This document shows positions 1 to 7,958 of a stretch of 10,239 nt of DNA, piece after piece. The notes under the pieces are model-generated. The model saw only the letters and a list, made by a program, of their open reading frames with translations, had not been told where the DNA came from and did no database searches. Where the stretch lies: positions 1-10,239 of the forward strand of contig CAMLDJ010000193.1 in the NCBI GenBank assembly GCA_946478755.1, in the 5' to 3' direction. Both the position numbers and the translations under genes were made by a program. How positions within the stretch are numbered: position 1 is the first letter of the stretch; each line of letters opens with the position of its first letter. Source of the stretch: an uncultured Pedobacter sp. Its GTDB lineage: Bacteria; Bacteroidota; Bacteroidia; Sphingobacteriales; Sphingobacteriaceae.

Positions 1-679
1 TTATTTCATTAAGATGTTTTTCTTTGAAAGGATAAGGCTCTGAAGAAAGGAAGATCAGATCAGGTTTTAAAGCCGCCAGCTCTTCTAAATTCACTTCCGG
101 ATAACGGCTCTGCCTGATCACATTTTGCAGACCGTTTAAGGTTAAAATATCATGTATAAAAGTATTTCTGCCGGCCAGCATATATGGCGCTTTCCATATT
201 AAATAAGCAACAGATTTGTTAATCCCGTGCTGAAGGGCCAGCGACTGCAAATCATTAAACCCTGCATTGATCAGGTAATTCAAATAGGCGGCTTCCGGTT
301 CTTTGTCTACCAGCTCCCCAATCTGACCTATAGTCGTCATTGCATCTTCAAGGGTACAAATATCACTCATCCATACCGGAAATTCCTTCATCAGCACTTC
401 CATCTGGATTTGCTCATTTTCTTCTTTATTTCCAATGATGAGATCTGGCTCCAGATTGCGGATTACCTCCATATTTAACTTTTTAGTTCCCCCAACTTTT
501 ATACGTTCTGCAAACTTTCCGATGGGATGAATGCAAAATTTAGTCAGCCCTATGAGCTCCTTATCCAGTCCGAGATCAAATAATAGTTCCGTTTGAGAAG
601 GGACCAGGGAAATTATCCGTTTAGGAGGATAGTTAATGGCAATGGTTCTGTTGAGCTGATCTGTAAAACTTCGTTTCAT
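1..679 (-). CDS. BtuF/TroA-like helical-backbone metal or cobalamin-binding protein, 3' end cut by window edge
   Basis: I translated this by hand from an ATG at 679; 226 codons are visible with no stop before the window edge. The protein begins MKRSFTDQLNRT and has two lobes of the TroA/BtuF fold: residues 20-83 carry PKRIISLVPSQTELL and a later EPDLIIGN strand, and the second lobe (about 155-212) ends in a KPDLIFLSSEPYPF segment, the usual 'PDLI' repeat of these folds. The linker helix lies around 108-150. F48-C49 with H51 and W162-K163 are candidate ligand-pocket residues. The family normally runs to about 250-270 residues, so little is missing. Family members bind cobalamin, haem or metal chelates for ABC import, but no signal peptide or lipobox is visible, so a cytosolic role is possible. 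It follows a terminator, so it is transcribed separately from glgC. Ligand is unknown. Confidence 0.85.
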   Translation of the reverse strand, partial: MKRSFTDQLNRTIAINYPPKRIISLVPSQTELLFDLGLDKELIGLTKFCIHPIGKFAERIKVGGTKKLNMEVIRNLEPDLIIGNKEENEQIQMEVLMKEFPVWMSDICTLEDAMTTIGQIGELVDKEPEAAYLNYLINAGFNDLQSLALQHGINKSVAYLIWKAPYMLAGRNTFIHDILTLNGLQNVIRQSRYPEVNLEELAALKPDLIFLSSEPYPFKEKHLNEI

Positions 680-683
680 TTTA

Positions 684-691
684 CAAAGATA
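684..691 (-). promoter_or_regulatory. Bacteroidota -7 promoter element (TATCTTTG)
   Basis: On the minus strand this reads TATCTTTG, an exact match to the Bacteroidota TAnnTTTG element. It lies only 4 bases before the ATG at 679, so a transcript started from it would be leaderless or nearly so. No TTTG lies at the usual 19-21-base distance upstream; the nearest, in the preceding terminator's T-tract, is 25 bases away. Hence only moderate confidence. Confidence 0.4.
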
Positions 692-717
692 GTTGCCAAG
701 TTAGGATTATAGCTAAC

Positions 718-751
718 AAAAAATGGTTTGGATAGCGAATACCCAAACCAT
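718..751 (-). terminator. Intrinsic terminator after glgC
   Basis: On the minus strand ATGGTTTGG pairs with CCAAACCAT (743-751 with 723-731). The stem is extended inward by GTA against TAT (one G-U pair), giving 12 pairs around a 5-base TTCGC loop. It is followed directly by a run of six T (723-718). It lies 21 bases past the glgC stop and should end the glgA-glgC transcript. Confidence 0.88.
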
Positions 752-772
752 CACAGAAGTTAATCTTATCGA

Positions 773-2044
773 TTAGATTATAGTTCCACTTGGAATTACC
801 GCTCCTTTTTTAACGACCACAATGCCATCTTTAACCGTATATAGTGGATGGTCCCCATCAGGCAAATGATCCCCTCCAATAATTTGAACGTCATTGCCTA
901 TCCTGCAGTTCTTGTCTATAAGCGCATTAACAATTTTACATCTGTCGCCAATTCCAATCAAGGGCTTATCATGAGCACTTTCTTCTTCAATTTCGATCAG
1001 GGTCTGGTACCTGTCACTACCCATAATATAGGCATTTTCTATTACCGTACCTATTCCGATTCTGGAACGGATGCCAATGACGGCATGCTTAATTTCTTCT
1101 GCCTGTAAAATACATCCCTCGGCAATTACAGCCTTATTTAACGTGGTCCCTAGTATTTTTGAAGGCGGCAACATCCTTGCGCGAGTAAATATGCTCTGGT
1201 GACTATCGAAAAGGTTGAACTTAGGAATATCATCAGTTAAGCCAAGATTGGCCTCAAAAAAAGAACATATATTACCTATATCGGTCCAATATCCTTCGTA
1301 CTGGAAACTCAGCACTTTATTTTCAGCCATTGCCCGCGGAATGATCTCCTTCCCAAAATCCTTCTCATCGGGGTTATTGACCAGAATTTTAACCAACAGG
1401 TCTCTGTTAAAGATATAAATACCCATGGATGCCAGGTAATCGCGTCCCTCTGCCTGCATTTCCGGTCCCGTATCAGATGACCAGTCAGGCAATAAGGTCG
1501 CAACCGGCTTTTCTATAAAAGAGGTGATAAAACTATCTTCATTTACTTTTAAGATTCCAAAATCAGTTGCATCTTTTGCGGTAACAGGAATAGTAGCAAT
1601 ACTAACCTCGGCCCCTTTGTTAATGTGTTCCTGTACCATTTTATTGAAATCCATCTGGTACAGCTGATCACCGGATAAGATCAGCGCATATTCAAACTCG
1701 TGGTTCAGCAAATGATGCATGGTCTGCCTGACTGCATCTGCTGTCCCCTGGAACCAGGTCGGATTATCAGGTGTTTGTTCGGCAGCAAGAATGTCAACAA
1801 ATGCAGAACTGAAATGACTAAAATGATAAGTGTTTTTAATGTGTTTATTTAAAGATGCAGAATTGAATTGCGTTAAAACAAACATCCTGTGTATACCTGA
1901 GTTCAGGCAGTTGGAAATTGGAATATCTACCAAGCGATATTTTCCTCCTATCGGTACCGCCGGTTTAGAGCGTGTTTGTGTTAATGGCGCCAATCTAGAG
2001 CCCTGGCCACCGCCAAGAATCACTCCCAATACATTTTCAGTCAT
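773..2044 (-). CDS. glgC: Glucose-1-phosphate adenylyltransferase (ADP-glucose pyrophosphorylase)
   Basis: Makes ADP-glucose and pyrophosphate from glucose-1-phosphate and ATP, the committed step of bacterial glycogen synthesis, in the cytosol. The 423-residue length is normal for the family. The N-terminal nucleotidyltransferase domain shows GGGQGSRLAPLT (11-22) followed by KPAVPIGGKYRLVDIP (27-42), GTADAVRQ (100-107), the metal-binding aspartate in SGDQLYQMD (D126), FIEKP (176-180), and a WTDIG motif near 253. The C-terminal third (about 290-423) has the repeated I/V-G pattern of a left-handed beta-helix, the oligomerisation and allosteric domain. The ATG at 2044 immediately precedes the nucleotide-binding strand, so the start is secure. 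It lies 67 bases after glgA on the same strand, with no clear promoter between them, so the two are probably cotranscribed. Confidence 0.97.
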   Translation of the reverse strand: MTENVLGVILGGGQGSRLAPLTQTRSKPAVPIGGKYRLVDIPISNCLNSGIHRMFVLTQFNSASLNKHIKNTYHFSHFSSAFVDILAAEQTPDNPTWFQGTADAVRQTMHHLLNHEFEYALILSGDQLYQMDFNKMVQEHINKGAEVSIATIPVTAKDATDFGILKVNEDSFITSFIEKPVATLLPDWSSDTGPEMQAEGRDYLASMGIYIFNRDLLVKILVNNPDEKDFGKEIIPRAMAENKVLSFQYEGYWTDIGNICSFFEANLGLTDDIPKFNLFDSHQSIFTRARMLPPSKILGTTLNKAVIAEGCILQAEEIKHAVIGIRSRIGIGTVIENAYIMGSDRYQTLIEIEEESAHDKPLIGIGDRCKIVNALIDKNCRIGNDVQIIGGDHLPDGDHPLYTVKDGIVVVKKGAVIPSGTII

Positions 2045-2086
2045 AGTTTTTCATCTAGTTTATATTTCCGTTTTCGTGATGAAGCT

Positions 2087-2102
2087 ATCATGGAACCATG
2101 AT
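2087..2102. repeat. Short inverted repeat in the glgA-glgC spacer
   Basis: ATCATGG and CCATGAT form perfect 7-base arms separated by AA. As RNA this could form a 6-bp stem with a 4-base loop. No T-run follows on the minus strand, so it is not a terminator. It might be a weak mRNA-processing or stabilising hairpin, or chance. Confidence 0.3.
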
Positions 2103-2111
2103 GGTTTCATT

Positions 2112-3557
2112 CTATATATGATACACATCTATATATTGCTGCGCTGCTTTGTCCCAGGAATGATCCAGCTGCATTATAAACTTACGTATTTCTTTTACAT
2201 ATTTTCCATCGGCAGGTATTTGTTTTTTGTCAAGCCCTGATCGCCCGGAAGTATACAGGTCATAGGCCCGTCCTATGGCATGCCCCACATCCCAGACACT
2301 TGTTTGATCATGACAAATACCAAAACCTCCATCGCCTATATCAATCACCGTATCTTTCAGTCCACCTATTCTCCTAACAATAGGAATGGTGCCGTATCTT
2401 AACGCATACATTTGATTTAGACCACAAGGTTCCACCCTGCTAGGCATAAGCAAAAAGTCTGCCGCAGCATAGATCTGATGGGATAATTCTTCATTATAGC
2501 CTATATAAACATTATAATTTCCAGAAAACGACTCCTTCAACTGAGAAAGGCGGCCCTCTACCTGAGGATCTCCGGAACCAAGCACCAAAATGTTAATCTG
2601 CGACTTGAAATTTATTAACGCATTATAAAATATCTCCGGAAGCAGATCTGCGCCCTTTTCACCGACCAGTCGCCCGATAAAAGTAAACAGGGGTTTTTCC
2701 GGATCAAGATTGAATGCGGCACAAAGCGCCTCTTTATTTGCTTGTTTCCCCCCTTCCACTGTCCGTATTGTATATTTCTTTTTCAGCATCGGATCGGTCT
2801 GCGGATTCCAAACCTCATTATCAATTCCATTCAGAATGCCATATGATTTGCTGCGTTCCTGCGCAAGAAGGTCCTCCAGCCCATTTGCCTTAAAGCTGAT
2901 CTCATCCAGGTAGCTCGGCGAAACCGTAGTTATCCTCCAGGCACATTTAATAGCGGAAGCCAATGGGTTAATGGATCCCCTCCAGTCGAGCTGACCGGAT
3001 TTCCAAAGATCAAAAGATGGAATATAGTGTAGTCTGTCCCAGCCAAACTGTCCCTGATACTGTGCGTTGTGAATGGTTAGCACCGTGGGTATCTGGCTTA
3101 AACTTTTAAACTGATGGCAATAAGCGGCCATGAAAGGCACAAGGCCGGTGTGGTGATCATGACAATGAATCACATCAGGGCGATGCTTCCATTGTGCGAT
3201 CCAGTCGAGCACAGCAATCTGATAAGCCAGGAAACGTTCTGTATCATCATTATAGCCGTAGACAAGTTCCCTGTCTAACAGCCCGGGGATATGAACAAGA
3301 TACAGGTCAAACCCCAGCTTATTTGTCTTTTCCCTAAAGATCCTCACTGTAAAATTGTGGAATCCAAGCTTGCCCCATCCGTCATAAACTACTTCGAACT
3401 CATTCTCCAGCATAAACCTGTTTTGATAGGCGGGCATAACCACCTTAGCATGATGTCCGAGTTTGCGCTGATACTTTGGTAAAGCGCCTACCACATCTCC
3501 CAAACCACCTACTTTAGCAATCGGATAGCATTCTGCACTGAGGTGTATTATCTCCAT
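2112..3557 (-). CDS. glgA: Glycogen synthase, ADP-glucose type (GT5)
   Basis: Transfers glucose from ADP-glucose to the non-reducing end of a growing alpha-1,4-glucan. The 481-residue length matches bacterial GlgA. The N-terminal Rossmann lobe opens with the ADP-glucose-binding KVGGLGDVVGALP segment (15-27) and includes the HCHDHHTGLVP region (131-141) and TIHNAQYQGQF (161-171). The C-terminal lobe has FIGRLVGEKG (293-302), supplying the expected R296 and K301, and PSRVEPCGLNQ (372-382) with the conserved catalytic-region glutamate E376, followed by IPIVRRIGGLKDTV. The ATG at 3557 gives MEIIHLSAECYP, the standard family start. It is the first gene of the glgA-glgC unit and has a candidate promoter just upstream. 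No branching enzyme or glucan phosphorylase gene is present in the window. Confidence 0.97.
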   Translation of the reverse strand: MEIIHLSAECYPIAKVGGLGDVVGALPKYQRKLGHHAKVVMPAYQNRFMLENEFEVVYDGWGKLGFHNFTVRIFREKTNKLGFDLYLVHIPGLLDRELVYGYNDDTERFLAYQIAVLDWIAQWKHRPDVIHCHDHHTGLVPFMAAYCHQFKSLSQIPTVLTIHNAQYQGQFGWDRLHYIPSFDLWKSGQLDWRGSINPLASAIKCAWRITTVSPSYLDEISFKANGLEDLLAQERSKSYGILNGIDNEVWNPQTDPMLKKKYTIRTVEGGKQANKEALCAAFNLDPEKPLFTFIGRLVGEKGADLLPEIFYNALINFKSQINILVLGSGDPQVEGRLSQLKESFSGNYNVYIGYNEELSHQIYAAADFLLMPSRVEPCGLNQMYALRYGTIPIVRRIGGLKDTVIDIGDGGFGICHDQTSVWDVGHAIGRAYDLYTSGRSGLDKKQIPADGKYVKEIRKFIMQLDHSWDKAAQQYIDVYHI

Positions 3558-3581
3558 AATCTGAGGGTTTAAAAACTATCT

Positions 3582-3611
3582 CAAAATAGGGATTATGAAG
3601 TGGAAAGCAAA
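3582..3611 (-). promoter_or_regulatory. Candidate promoter for glgA-glgC
   Basis: On the minus strand TTTG (3611-3608) is followed by a 19-base spacer and TATTTTG (3588-3582). This is the spacing of the Bacteroidota -33/-7 promoter, with a -7 element one base shorter than TAnnTTTG. It lies 24 bases before the glgA ATG and downstream of the cysN terminator, as expected for an independent promoter. The imperfect -7 element is the weak point. Confidence 0.38.
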
Positions 3612-3644
3612 TATTTGACGGAAAATAATTTAATAGGCTTCGCC

Positions 3645-3681
3645 AAAAAAAAAGCTGCACTATTCCGCAGAATAGTACAGC
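3645..3681 (-). terminator. Intrinsic terminator of the sulfate-assimilation operon
   Basis: On the minus strand GCTGTACTATTC (3681-3670) pairs with GAATAGTGCAGC (3665-3654) over 12 positions, including one U-G pair, closing a TGCG tetraloop. A run of nine T (3653-3645) follows at once. It lies 20 bases past the cysN stop codon and separates this operon from glgA. This is a textbook rho-independent terminator. Confidence 0.93.
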
Positions 3682-3701
3682 CCTTTTAAATAATAAAAAT
3701 A

Positions 3702-4952
3702 TTAATCCGGTACAGCCCTGAACATCAATGCCGCAGCCGTCAAATTAGTCCTGCTATCGACCAGAATAGCAGCACCATTCGCTTTATTGTCCGTATAAAG
3801 GTCAAATGCAAGCTCATCGGCAGTTTTAAGGATCAGCCGGCCAATATCGTTCAGTTTAAAATCGAATGCATCCTGTTTTTCAAGTGTATTGATATCCACT
3901 TTATAAACGATCTCACGAATCTTACATTTGGTGACCTTACTGTTGTGCTGTAGCAAATAGGTAATGTGCTCATCAAGCGGTCGTGCATCCATCCAGCAAA
4001 CATCAGCCTCAATCAATTTCGAACTTTGAGGTAAGTGATCTGAATTAACCAATACATCTCCCCTGCTGATGTCAATATTATCCTTTAAATGCAGCGTTAC
4101 AGATTGTCCTGCATAAGCCGTTTCAGGATGTTGATCAAATATTTCAATCCTATCAATAACTGAGCTGCTTCCCGACGGCAAAACAGTAACCTTATCATTC
4201 ACATTAAACTCACCGCTTAAAATCCTTCCGGCATATCCCCTGTAATCATGCAGATCATCTGTTTGCGGCCGTACCACCCATTGTACAGGCATACGGGCCA
4301 GATCGGACTCCGCTCCTGTTTCTACATCAACGGTTTCAAGAAAATGCAATAAACTCCGGCCATGGTACCATGGCATGTTCTCAGATTCATTTACAACATT
4401 ATCACCTTTTAAAGCACTGACCGGGATAAAGTTCACATCTTTTAGATTCAACTCAGCTGCAAGCTTCTTATATTTATCTGTAATGGCCGTAAATACCGTT
4501 TCACTGTAATCCACCATATCCATTTTATTCAGGCACACGACAACATGTTCGATACCCAATAAAGACACCAGGTAAGAATGGCGAATGGTTTGCTCAACCA
4601 CACCGTTTCTTGCGTCAATTAAAATGATGGCTAATTTAGCTGTGGATGCACCTGTCACCATGTTACGGGTATATTGTATATGCCCTGGTGTATCAGCAAT
4701 GATAAATTTTCGCTTAGCTGTCTGGAAATATTTATAAGCAACGTCAATGGTAATTCCTTGTTCACGCTCTGCCCTTAAGCCATCAGTTAATATGGCCAGA
4801 TCAATTGTTCCATCATCGTTTTTGCGGTTAGACTGCTGTAAAGCTTCTAGCTGATCTGCCAGGATGGAATCCGTATCATACAACAGCCGTCCAATAAGTG
4901 TGCTTTTTCCATCATCAACACTACCGGCTGTAAAAAACTTAAGTATATTCAT
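3702..4952 (-). CDS. cysN: Sulfate adenylyltransferase large subunit (GTPase, CysN)
   Basis: GTPase subunit of ATP sulfurylase. It couples GTP hydrolysis to formation of adenosine 5'-phosphosulfate from sulfate and ATP by CysD. The G-domain motifs are complete: GSVDDGKS P-loop (10-17), EREQGITIDVAY switch I (62-73), DTPGH (87-91), NKMD (142-145) and SALKGDN (179-185). EF-Tu-like beta-barrel domains II and III follow from about residue 215. At 416 residues it is shorter than the E. coli protein, and there is no fused APS kinase (CysC) domain at the C-terminus, in keeping with an APS-reducing pathway. Its ATG overlaps the cysD stop by one base (TAATG), suggesting translational coupling and fixing the start. 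It is the last gene before the operon terminator. Confidence 0.97.
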   Translation of the reverse strand: MNILKFFTAGSVDDGKSTLIGRLLYDTDSILADQLEALQQSNRKNDDGTIDLAILTDGLRAEREQGITIDVAYKYFQTAKRKFIIADTPGHIQYTRNMVTGASTAKLAIILIDARNGVVEQTIRHSYLVSLLGIEHVVVCLNKMDMVDYSETVFTAITDKYKKLAAELNLKDVNFIPVSALKGDNVVNESENMPWYHGRSLLHFLETVDVETGAESDLARMPVQWVVRPQTDDLHDYRGYAGRILSGEFNVNDKVTVLPSGSSSVIDRIEIFDQHPETAYAGQSVTLHLKDNIDISRGDVLVNSDHLPQSSKLIEADVCWMDARPLDEHITYLLQHNSKVTKCKIREIVYKVDINTLEKQDAFDFKLNDIGRLILKTADELAFDLYTDNKANGAAILVDSRTNLTAAALMFRAVPD

Positions 4953-5857
4953 TAAAAGTATCCTCCCTTTTTGCGGTCTTCCATTGCGGCTTCCGAAACT
5001 TTATCGTCCATACGGGCTCCACGTTCACTAATTTTTGATGCGCTGATTTCAGCAATAATATTATCGATCTCGTCTGCGTCAGATTCAACTGCAGCGGTAC
5101 AGCTCATATCACCAACCGTACGGAACCTTACTTTTTTATGCGCTACCACATCTTCATGATCCATATTTAAGAATGGTGAAGCGGCCATTAGCTGGCCGTT
5201 ACGTGTAATGACATCCCTATAATGTGCAAAATAGATCGAAGGCAGGCCAATGTTTTCTCTTTTTATATAGTTCCAGACATCAAGCTCAGTCCAGTTACTG
5301 ATCGGGAATACCCTTATATTCTCCCCTTTATGGATTTTACCGTTATAGATGTTCCATAACTCGGGGCGCTGACGCTTCGGATCCCACTGTCCAAACTCAT
5401 CCCTTACTGAGAAAATACGTTCTTTAGCACGTGCTTTTTCTTCATCTCTCCTGGCACCTCCGATACAGGCATCGAAACCATGCAGGGCTATGGTATCCAA
5501 AAGTGTAACGGTTTGCAGTGAATTTCTGCTGGCATTTTTCCCGGTCTGCTCCACCACTTTACCTTGATTAATAGACTCCTGAACACTGCCCACAATCAAT
5601 TTCTCGCCCAATCGGGTTACCATTTCATCACGGTAAGTTATCGTCTCTTCAAAATTATGACCGGTATCGATATGTACCAAAGGAAAAGGGAATTTACCAG
5701 GCCTGAAAGCTTTCTCTGCCAGTCTAACCAGGGTAATAGAATCTTTTCCACCCGAAAACAACAAGGCTGGCTTTTCAAATTGCCCTGCCACTTCACGCAA
5801 AATGTGAATGGCTTCGGCCTCTAACTCATCTAAATAATCTAAATTATATTTGCTCAT
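4952..5857 (-). CDS. cysD: Sulfate adenylyltransferase small subunit (CysD)
   Basis: Catalytic subunit of the heterodimeric ATP sulfurylase, forming APS with CysN. It belongs to the PP-loop ATP pyrophosphatase family: FSGGKDS lies near residues 34-40, followed by PLVHIDTGHNFEET and the IGGARRDEEKARAKER stretch, with a family-typical lysine/glycine-rich end (DRKKGGYF). I start it at the ATG at 5857, giving 301 residues beginning MSKYNLDYLDELEAEAIHI. That is close to the E. coli length and puts the conserved LEAEAIHILRE helix at the N-terminus. A TTG at 5869 would add only four residues and abut the cysH stop, so it is less likely. There are 12 bases to cysH upstream and a one-base overlap with cysN downstream. 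Confidence 0.96.
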   Translation of the reverse strand: MSKYNLDYLDELEAEAIHILREVAGQFEKPALLFSGGKDSITLVRLAEKAFRPGKFPFPLVHIDTGHNFEETITYRDEMVTRLGEKLIVGSVQESINQGKVVEQTGKNASRNSLQTVTLLDTIALHGFDACIGGARRDEEKARAKERIFSVRDEFGQWDPKRQRPELWNIYNGKIHKGENIRVFPISNWTELDVWNYIKRENIGLPSIYFAHYRDVITRNGQLMAASPFLNMDHEDVVAHKKVRFRTVGDMSCTAAVESDADEIDNIIAEISASKISERGARMDDKVSEAAMEDRKKGGYF

Positions 5858-5869
5858 GTTCTTTTGCAA

Positions 5870-6574
5870 TTATTTAGTGGTATGCAAACCACATTCTTTT
5901 TTCGACTGATCTTCCCACCACCAGCGTCCTGCTCTAAAATCTTCTCCTTCACGTACTGCCCTTGTGCAGGGCGCACAGCCGATGCTTGGAAAGCCTTTGT
6001 CGTGTAAAGTATTGTAAACGATATTATTTTTTTTGATATATGCTTTCACTTCATCGAGCGACCAGTAAAAAATCGGATGGAATTTAATCAGCTGATTCTG
6101 CTCGTCCCATTCGAGGTTAGACATATCTGTACGGTTTAAAGACTGTTCAGATCTTATCCCTGTAACCCAGAGGCTGTTTCCGGTCAAGGCCCTTTTCAGC
6201 GGTTCAAGTTTACGGATACCGCAGCATTCCTTTCTATTGTCTACCGATTCATAAAAGCTGTTTGGCCCTTTTTTTTCGACCATTTTCTGCAAGGCCTCAG
6301 CTTGTGGAAAATAGGCTGTTATCGGCTTTTTATAAATCTCAAGCGTCCGGTTCCATACATAATAGGTTTCCGGAAATAAACGACCCGTTTCCAGTGTAAA
6401 AACTTCTATAGGAATATCATTAGAGAAGATCATGTGTGTAATGACCTGGTCTTCCCATCCAAAACTCGTCGAGAATACGATCTTACCTGGGTAGGCTTTT
6501 GCAAAATAAGCTAAAGCGTCTACCGGATCCAGGTTCCTGATTTTCTCTCCTATTTCAATCAACTGCTCCTTCAT
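5870..6574 (-). CDS. cysH: Assimilatory adenylylsulfate (APS) reductase, 4Fe-4S type
   Basis: Reduces APS to sulfite and AMP with thioredoxin-type electrons. The nucleotide-binding segment FSTSFGWEDQVI (34-45) is typical of the CysH family. The protein has the CC...CxxC iron-sulfur ligand set: C117-C118 in KECCGIRKLEPL, and C200 and C203 in SIGCAPCTR. The catalytic cysteine is in the C-terminal ECGLH (C228). The cluster ligands distinguish APS reductases from the cluster-free PAPS reductases of enteric bacteria, so the substrate is inferred to be APS; this agrees with the absence of APS kinase here. The 234-residue length is normal. The ATG at 6574 lies two bases after the preceding gene's stop. 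Confidence 0.95.
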   Translation of the reverse strand: MKEQLIEIGEKIRNLDPVDALAYFAKAYPGKIVFSTSFGWEDQVITHMIFSNDIPIEVFTLETGRLFPETYYVWNRTLEIYKKPITAYFPQAEALQKMVEKKGPNSFYESVDNRKECCGIRKLEPLKRALTGNSLWVTGIRSEQSLNRTDMSNLEWDEQNQLIKFHPIFYWSLDEVKAYIKKNNIVYNTLHDKGFPSIGCAPCTRAVREGEDFRAGRWWWEDQSKKECGLHTTK

Positions 6575-6576
6575 TG

Positions 6577-7167
6577 CTATTTATTATCTAAGGGCTTCAT
6601 TAAGATTTCAGTTACTTCGTTCAGCCGTTCTACCTTTGAATTAAAGTCGCCTTTCAGCATGTTCCTCAGGATCTGCATCTGTTTCAAGGTAATAGCCAGT
6701 CCGTTCGGCAAACTTTCCGTCAGCACTTCTTTTAATCTTTTAGCGATGGTCGGCGATTTACCATTGGTTGATATGGCGATTTTCAGATCCCCTTTCTGTA
6801 CAATCGAACCAAGATAAAAATCGCATAGTTCAGGCTTGTCAGCAACATTCACCAGTAGTCCACGCTGATTGGCTTCCCGTTTTATCTGTTCGTTTAGTAC
6901 ATTATCATTGGTTGCCGCAATCACAAAATTTTTACCATCAAGATCAGCTGGTTCAAAGCTTTTCTCCAGGATATTTACTGAGGGATAAGCAGCAACTAAA
7001 TCGCTGACTTCTTTAATAATGGTTTCAGCAACAACAGTAATTCTGGCACGCTTGCTATTGTTTAGCAATGCCGTCAATTTTTCTAAACCAACCGGTCCCG
7101 CACCTATAACCAGGGTATGCAGCTCGTTTAGCTTTATAAAAACCGGAAATAACTGGTTGCCTTCCAT
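6577..7167 (-). CDS. Precorrin-2 dehydrogenase / sirohydrochlorin ferrochelatase (Met8 / CysG N-terminal type)
   Basis: Converts precorrin-2 to sirohydrochlorin with NAD+ and inserts iron to make siroheme, the cofactor of the sulfite reductase in the same operon. The N-terminal Rossmann domain has a GAGPVG dinucleotide motif (22-27) and VIAATND (82-88). The following NVADKPELCDF segment supplies D110, aligning with the conserved catalytic aspartate of Met8/CysG. LKIAISTNGKSPTIAKRLKE (128-147) is the family's next conserved block. At 196 residues it corresponds only to the N-terminal half of enterobacterial CysG, and the methyltransferase half is encoded separately by the upstream cobA, five bases away. 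The chelatase function is assigned from the family. A cobaltochelatase activity cannot be excluded. Confidence 0.92.
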   Translation of the reverse strand: MEGNQLFPVFIKLNELHTLVIGAGPVGLEKLTALLNNSKRARITVVAETIIKEVSDLVAAYPSVNILEKSFEPADLDGKNFVIAATNDNVLNEQIKREANQRGLLVNVADKPELCDFYLGSIVQKGDLKIAISTNGKSPTIAKRLKEVLTESLPNGLAITLKQMQILRNMLKGDFNSKVERLNEVTEILMKPLDNK

Positions 7168-7172
7168 TGTGC

Positions 7173-7958
7173 TTATATTTCTTCTTTCAATGCCCTGTAA
7201 AAATCTCTGATCGGTTGAAATGAAGGATGCAAAGATACTACCTCCCCAAATATAAGCAAGGCCGGTGCCTGAATACCTTTTTCTTCTACCACTTCCACTA
7301 TGGTATTTACCGTACCGATGCCCAGCTTTTCGTTTTCGGTCGAACCGCTTTGTATGGCCGCAACCGGTAACTGATGCTTGCCTTCATTTTGAAACAATTT
7401 AACGATTTCTTTCAGCTTGCCCAATCCCATTAATACCACTACAGTTGCTTTAGATCTTGCCGCTTCGTATAGATCATTAGAGATCTGTCCCGACGCCGTA
7501 GTACCGGTAACTACCCAGAAGCTCTCGCTTAAACCACGGTGTGTTACCGGAATCTGCTGTAAACCCGGGACAGAAATAGAACTGGATAGACCAGGGATCA
7601 CTGAAACCGGAATGCTATAACCTGCTGCATAGTCGAGTTCTTCGTACCCTCTGCCAAATACGAAAGGATCTCCACCTTTCAGGCGGACCACATGGCCATA
7701 GTTAAGTGCGTAATCAACCATCAGTTTGTTTATCGTATCCTGTCCGTAAGAATGTTCACCGGATCTTTTACCCACATACACCCTAATGGCCTCAGGGTTG
7801 GCATAGTCTAAAACCGCTTCATTAACCAATGCATCATATAAAATCACATCGGCAGTTTTAAGTGCGTTGGCACCCTTCATGGTTAGCAATTCCGGATCAC
7901 CCGGACCAGCTCCAACAAGTGTTATCCTTGGCTCCTTATTGTTGTTTTGAGTGATCAT
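7173..7958 (-). CDS. cobA: Uroporphyrinogen-III C-methyltransferase (SUMT)
   Basis: Methylates uroporphyrinogen III twice with S-adenosylmethionine to give precorrin-2, the branch point toward siroheme and cobalamin. The 261-residue protein has the tetrapyrrole methylase signatures in order: VGAGPGDPELLT (15-26), VVRLKGGDPFVFGRG (90-104), VIPGLSSS (120-127), IPVTHRG (136-142), a VVTGT motif near 150, and ALLIFGEVV near the end. Its ATG overlaps the stop of the sulfite reductase gene by four bases (ATGA), pointing to translational coupling. Next to the sulfite reductase and the dehydrogenase/chelatase gene, its main job here is probably siroheme supply, though the product could also feed cobalamin synthesis. 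Confidence 0.96.
   Translation of the reverse strand: MITQNNNKEPRITLVGAGPGDPELLTMKGANALKTADVILYDALVNEAVLDYANPEAIRVYVGKRSGEHSYGQDTINKLMVDYALNYGHVVRLKGGDPFVFGRGYEELDYAAGYSIPVSVIPGLSSSISVPGLQQIPVTHRGLSESFWVVTGTTASGQISNDLYEAARSKATVVVLMGLGKLKEIVKLFQNEGKHQLPVAAIQSGSTENEKLGIGTVNTIVEVVEEKGIQAPALLIFGEVVSLHPSFQPIRDFYRALKEEI

Noticed and set aside
227..478. 83-codon plus-strand ORF inside the BtuF-like gene
   Set aside because: The minus-strand frame gives an unmistakable TroA/BtuF fold protein across the whole interval.
2087..2102. Terminator or operator between glgA and glgC
   Set aside because: The palindrome has no T-tract and no nearby promoter element, so it is listed only as a short repeat.
1830..2240. 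136-codon plus-strand ORF across the glgC-glgA junction
   Set aside because: It lies antisense to two well-supported genes, and its product shows no recognisable domain. It is a shadow frame.
5858..5869. TTG start for cysD adding four residues
   Set aside because: It would abut the cysH stop directly, and the ATG at 5857 gives the usual family length and N-terminus.
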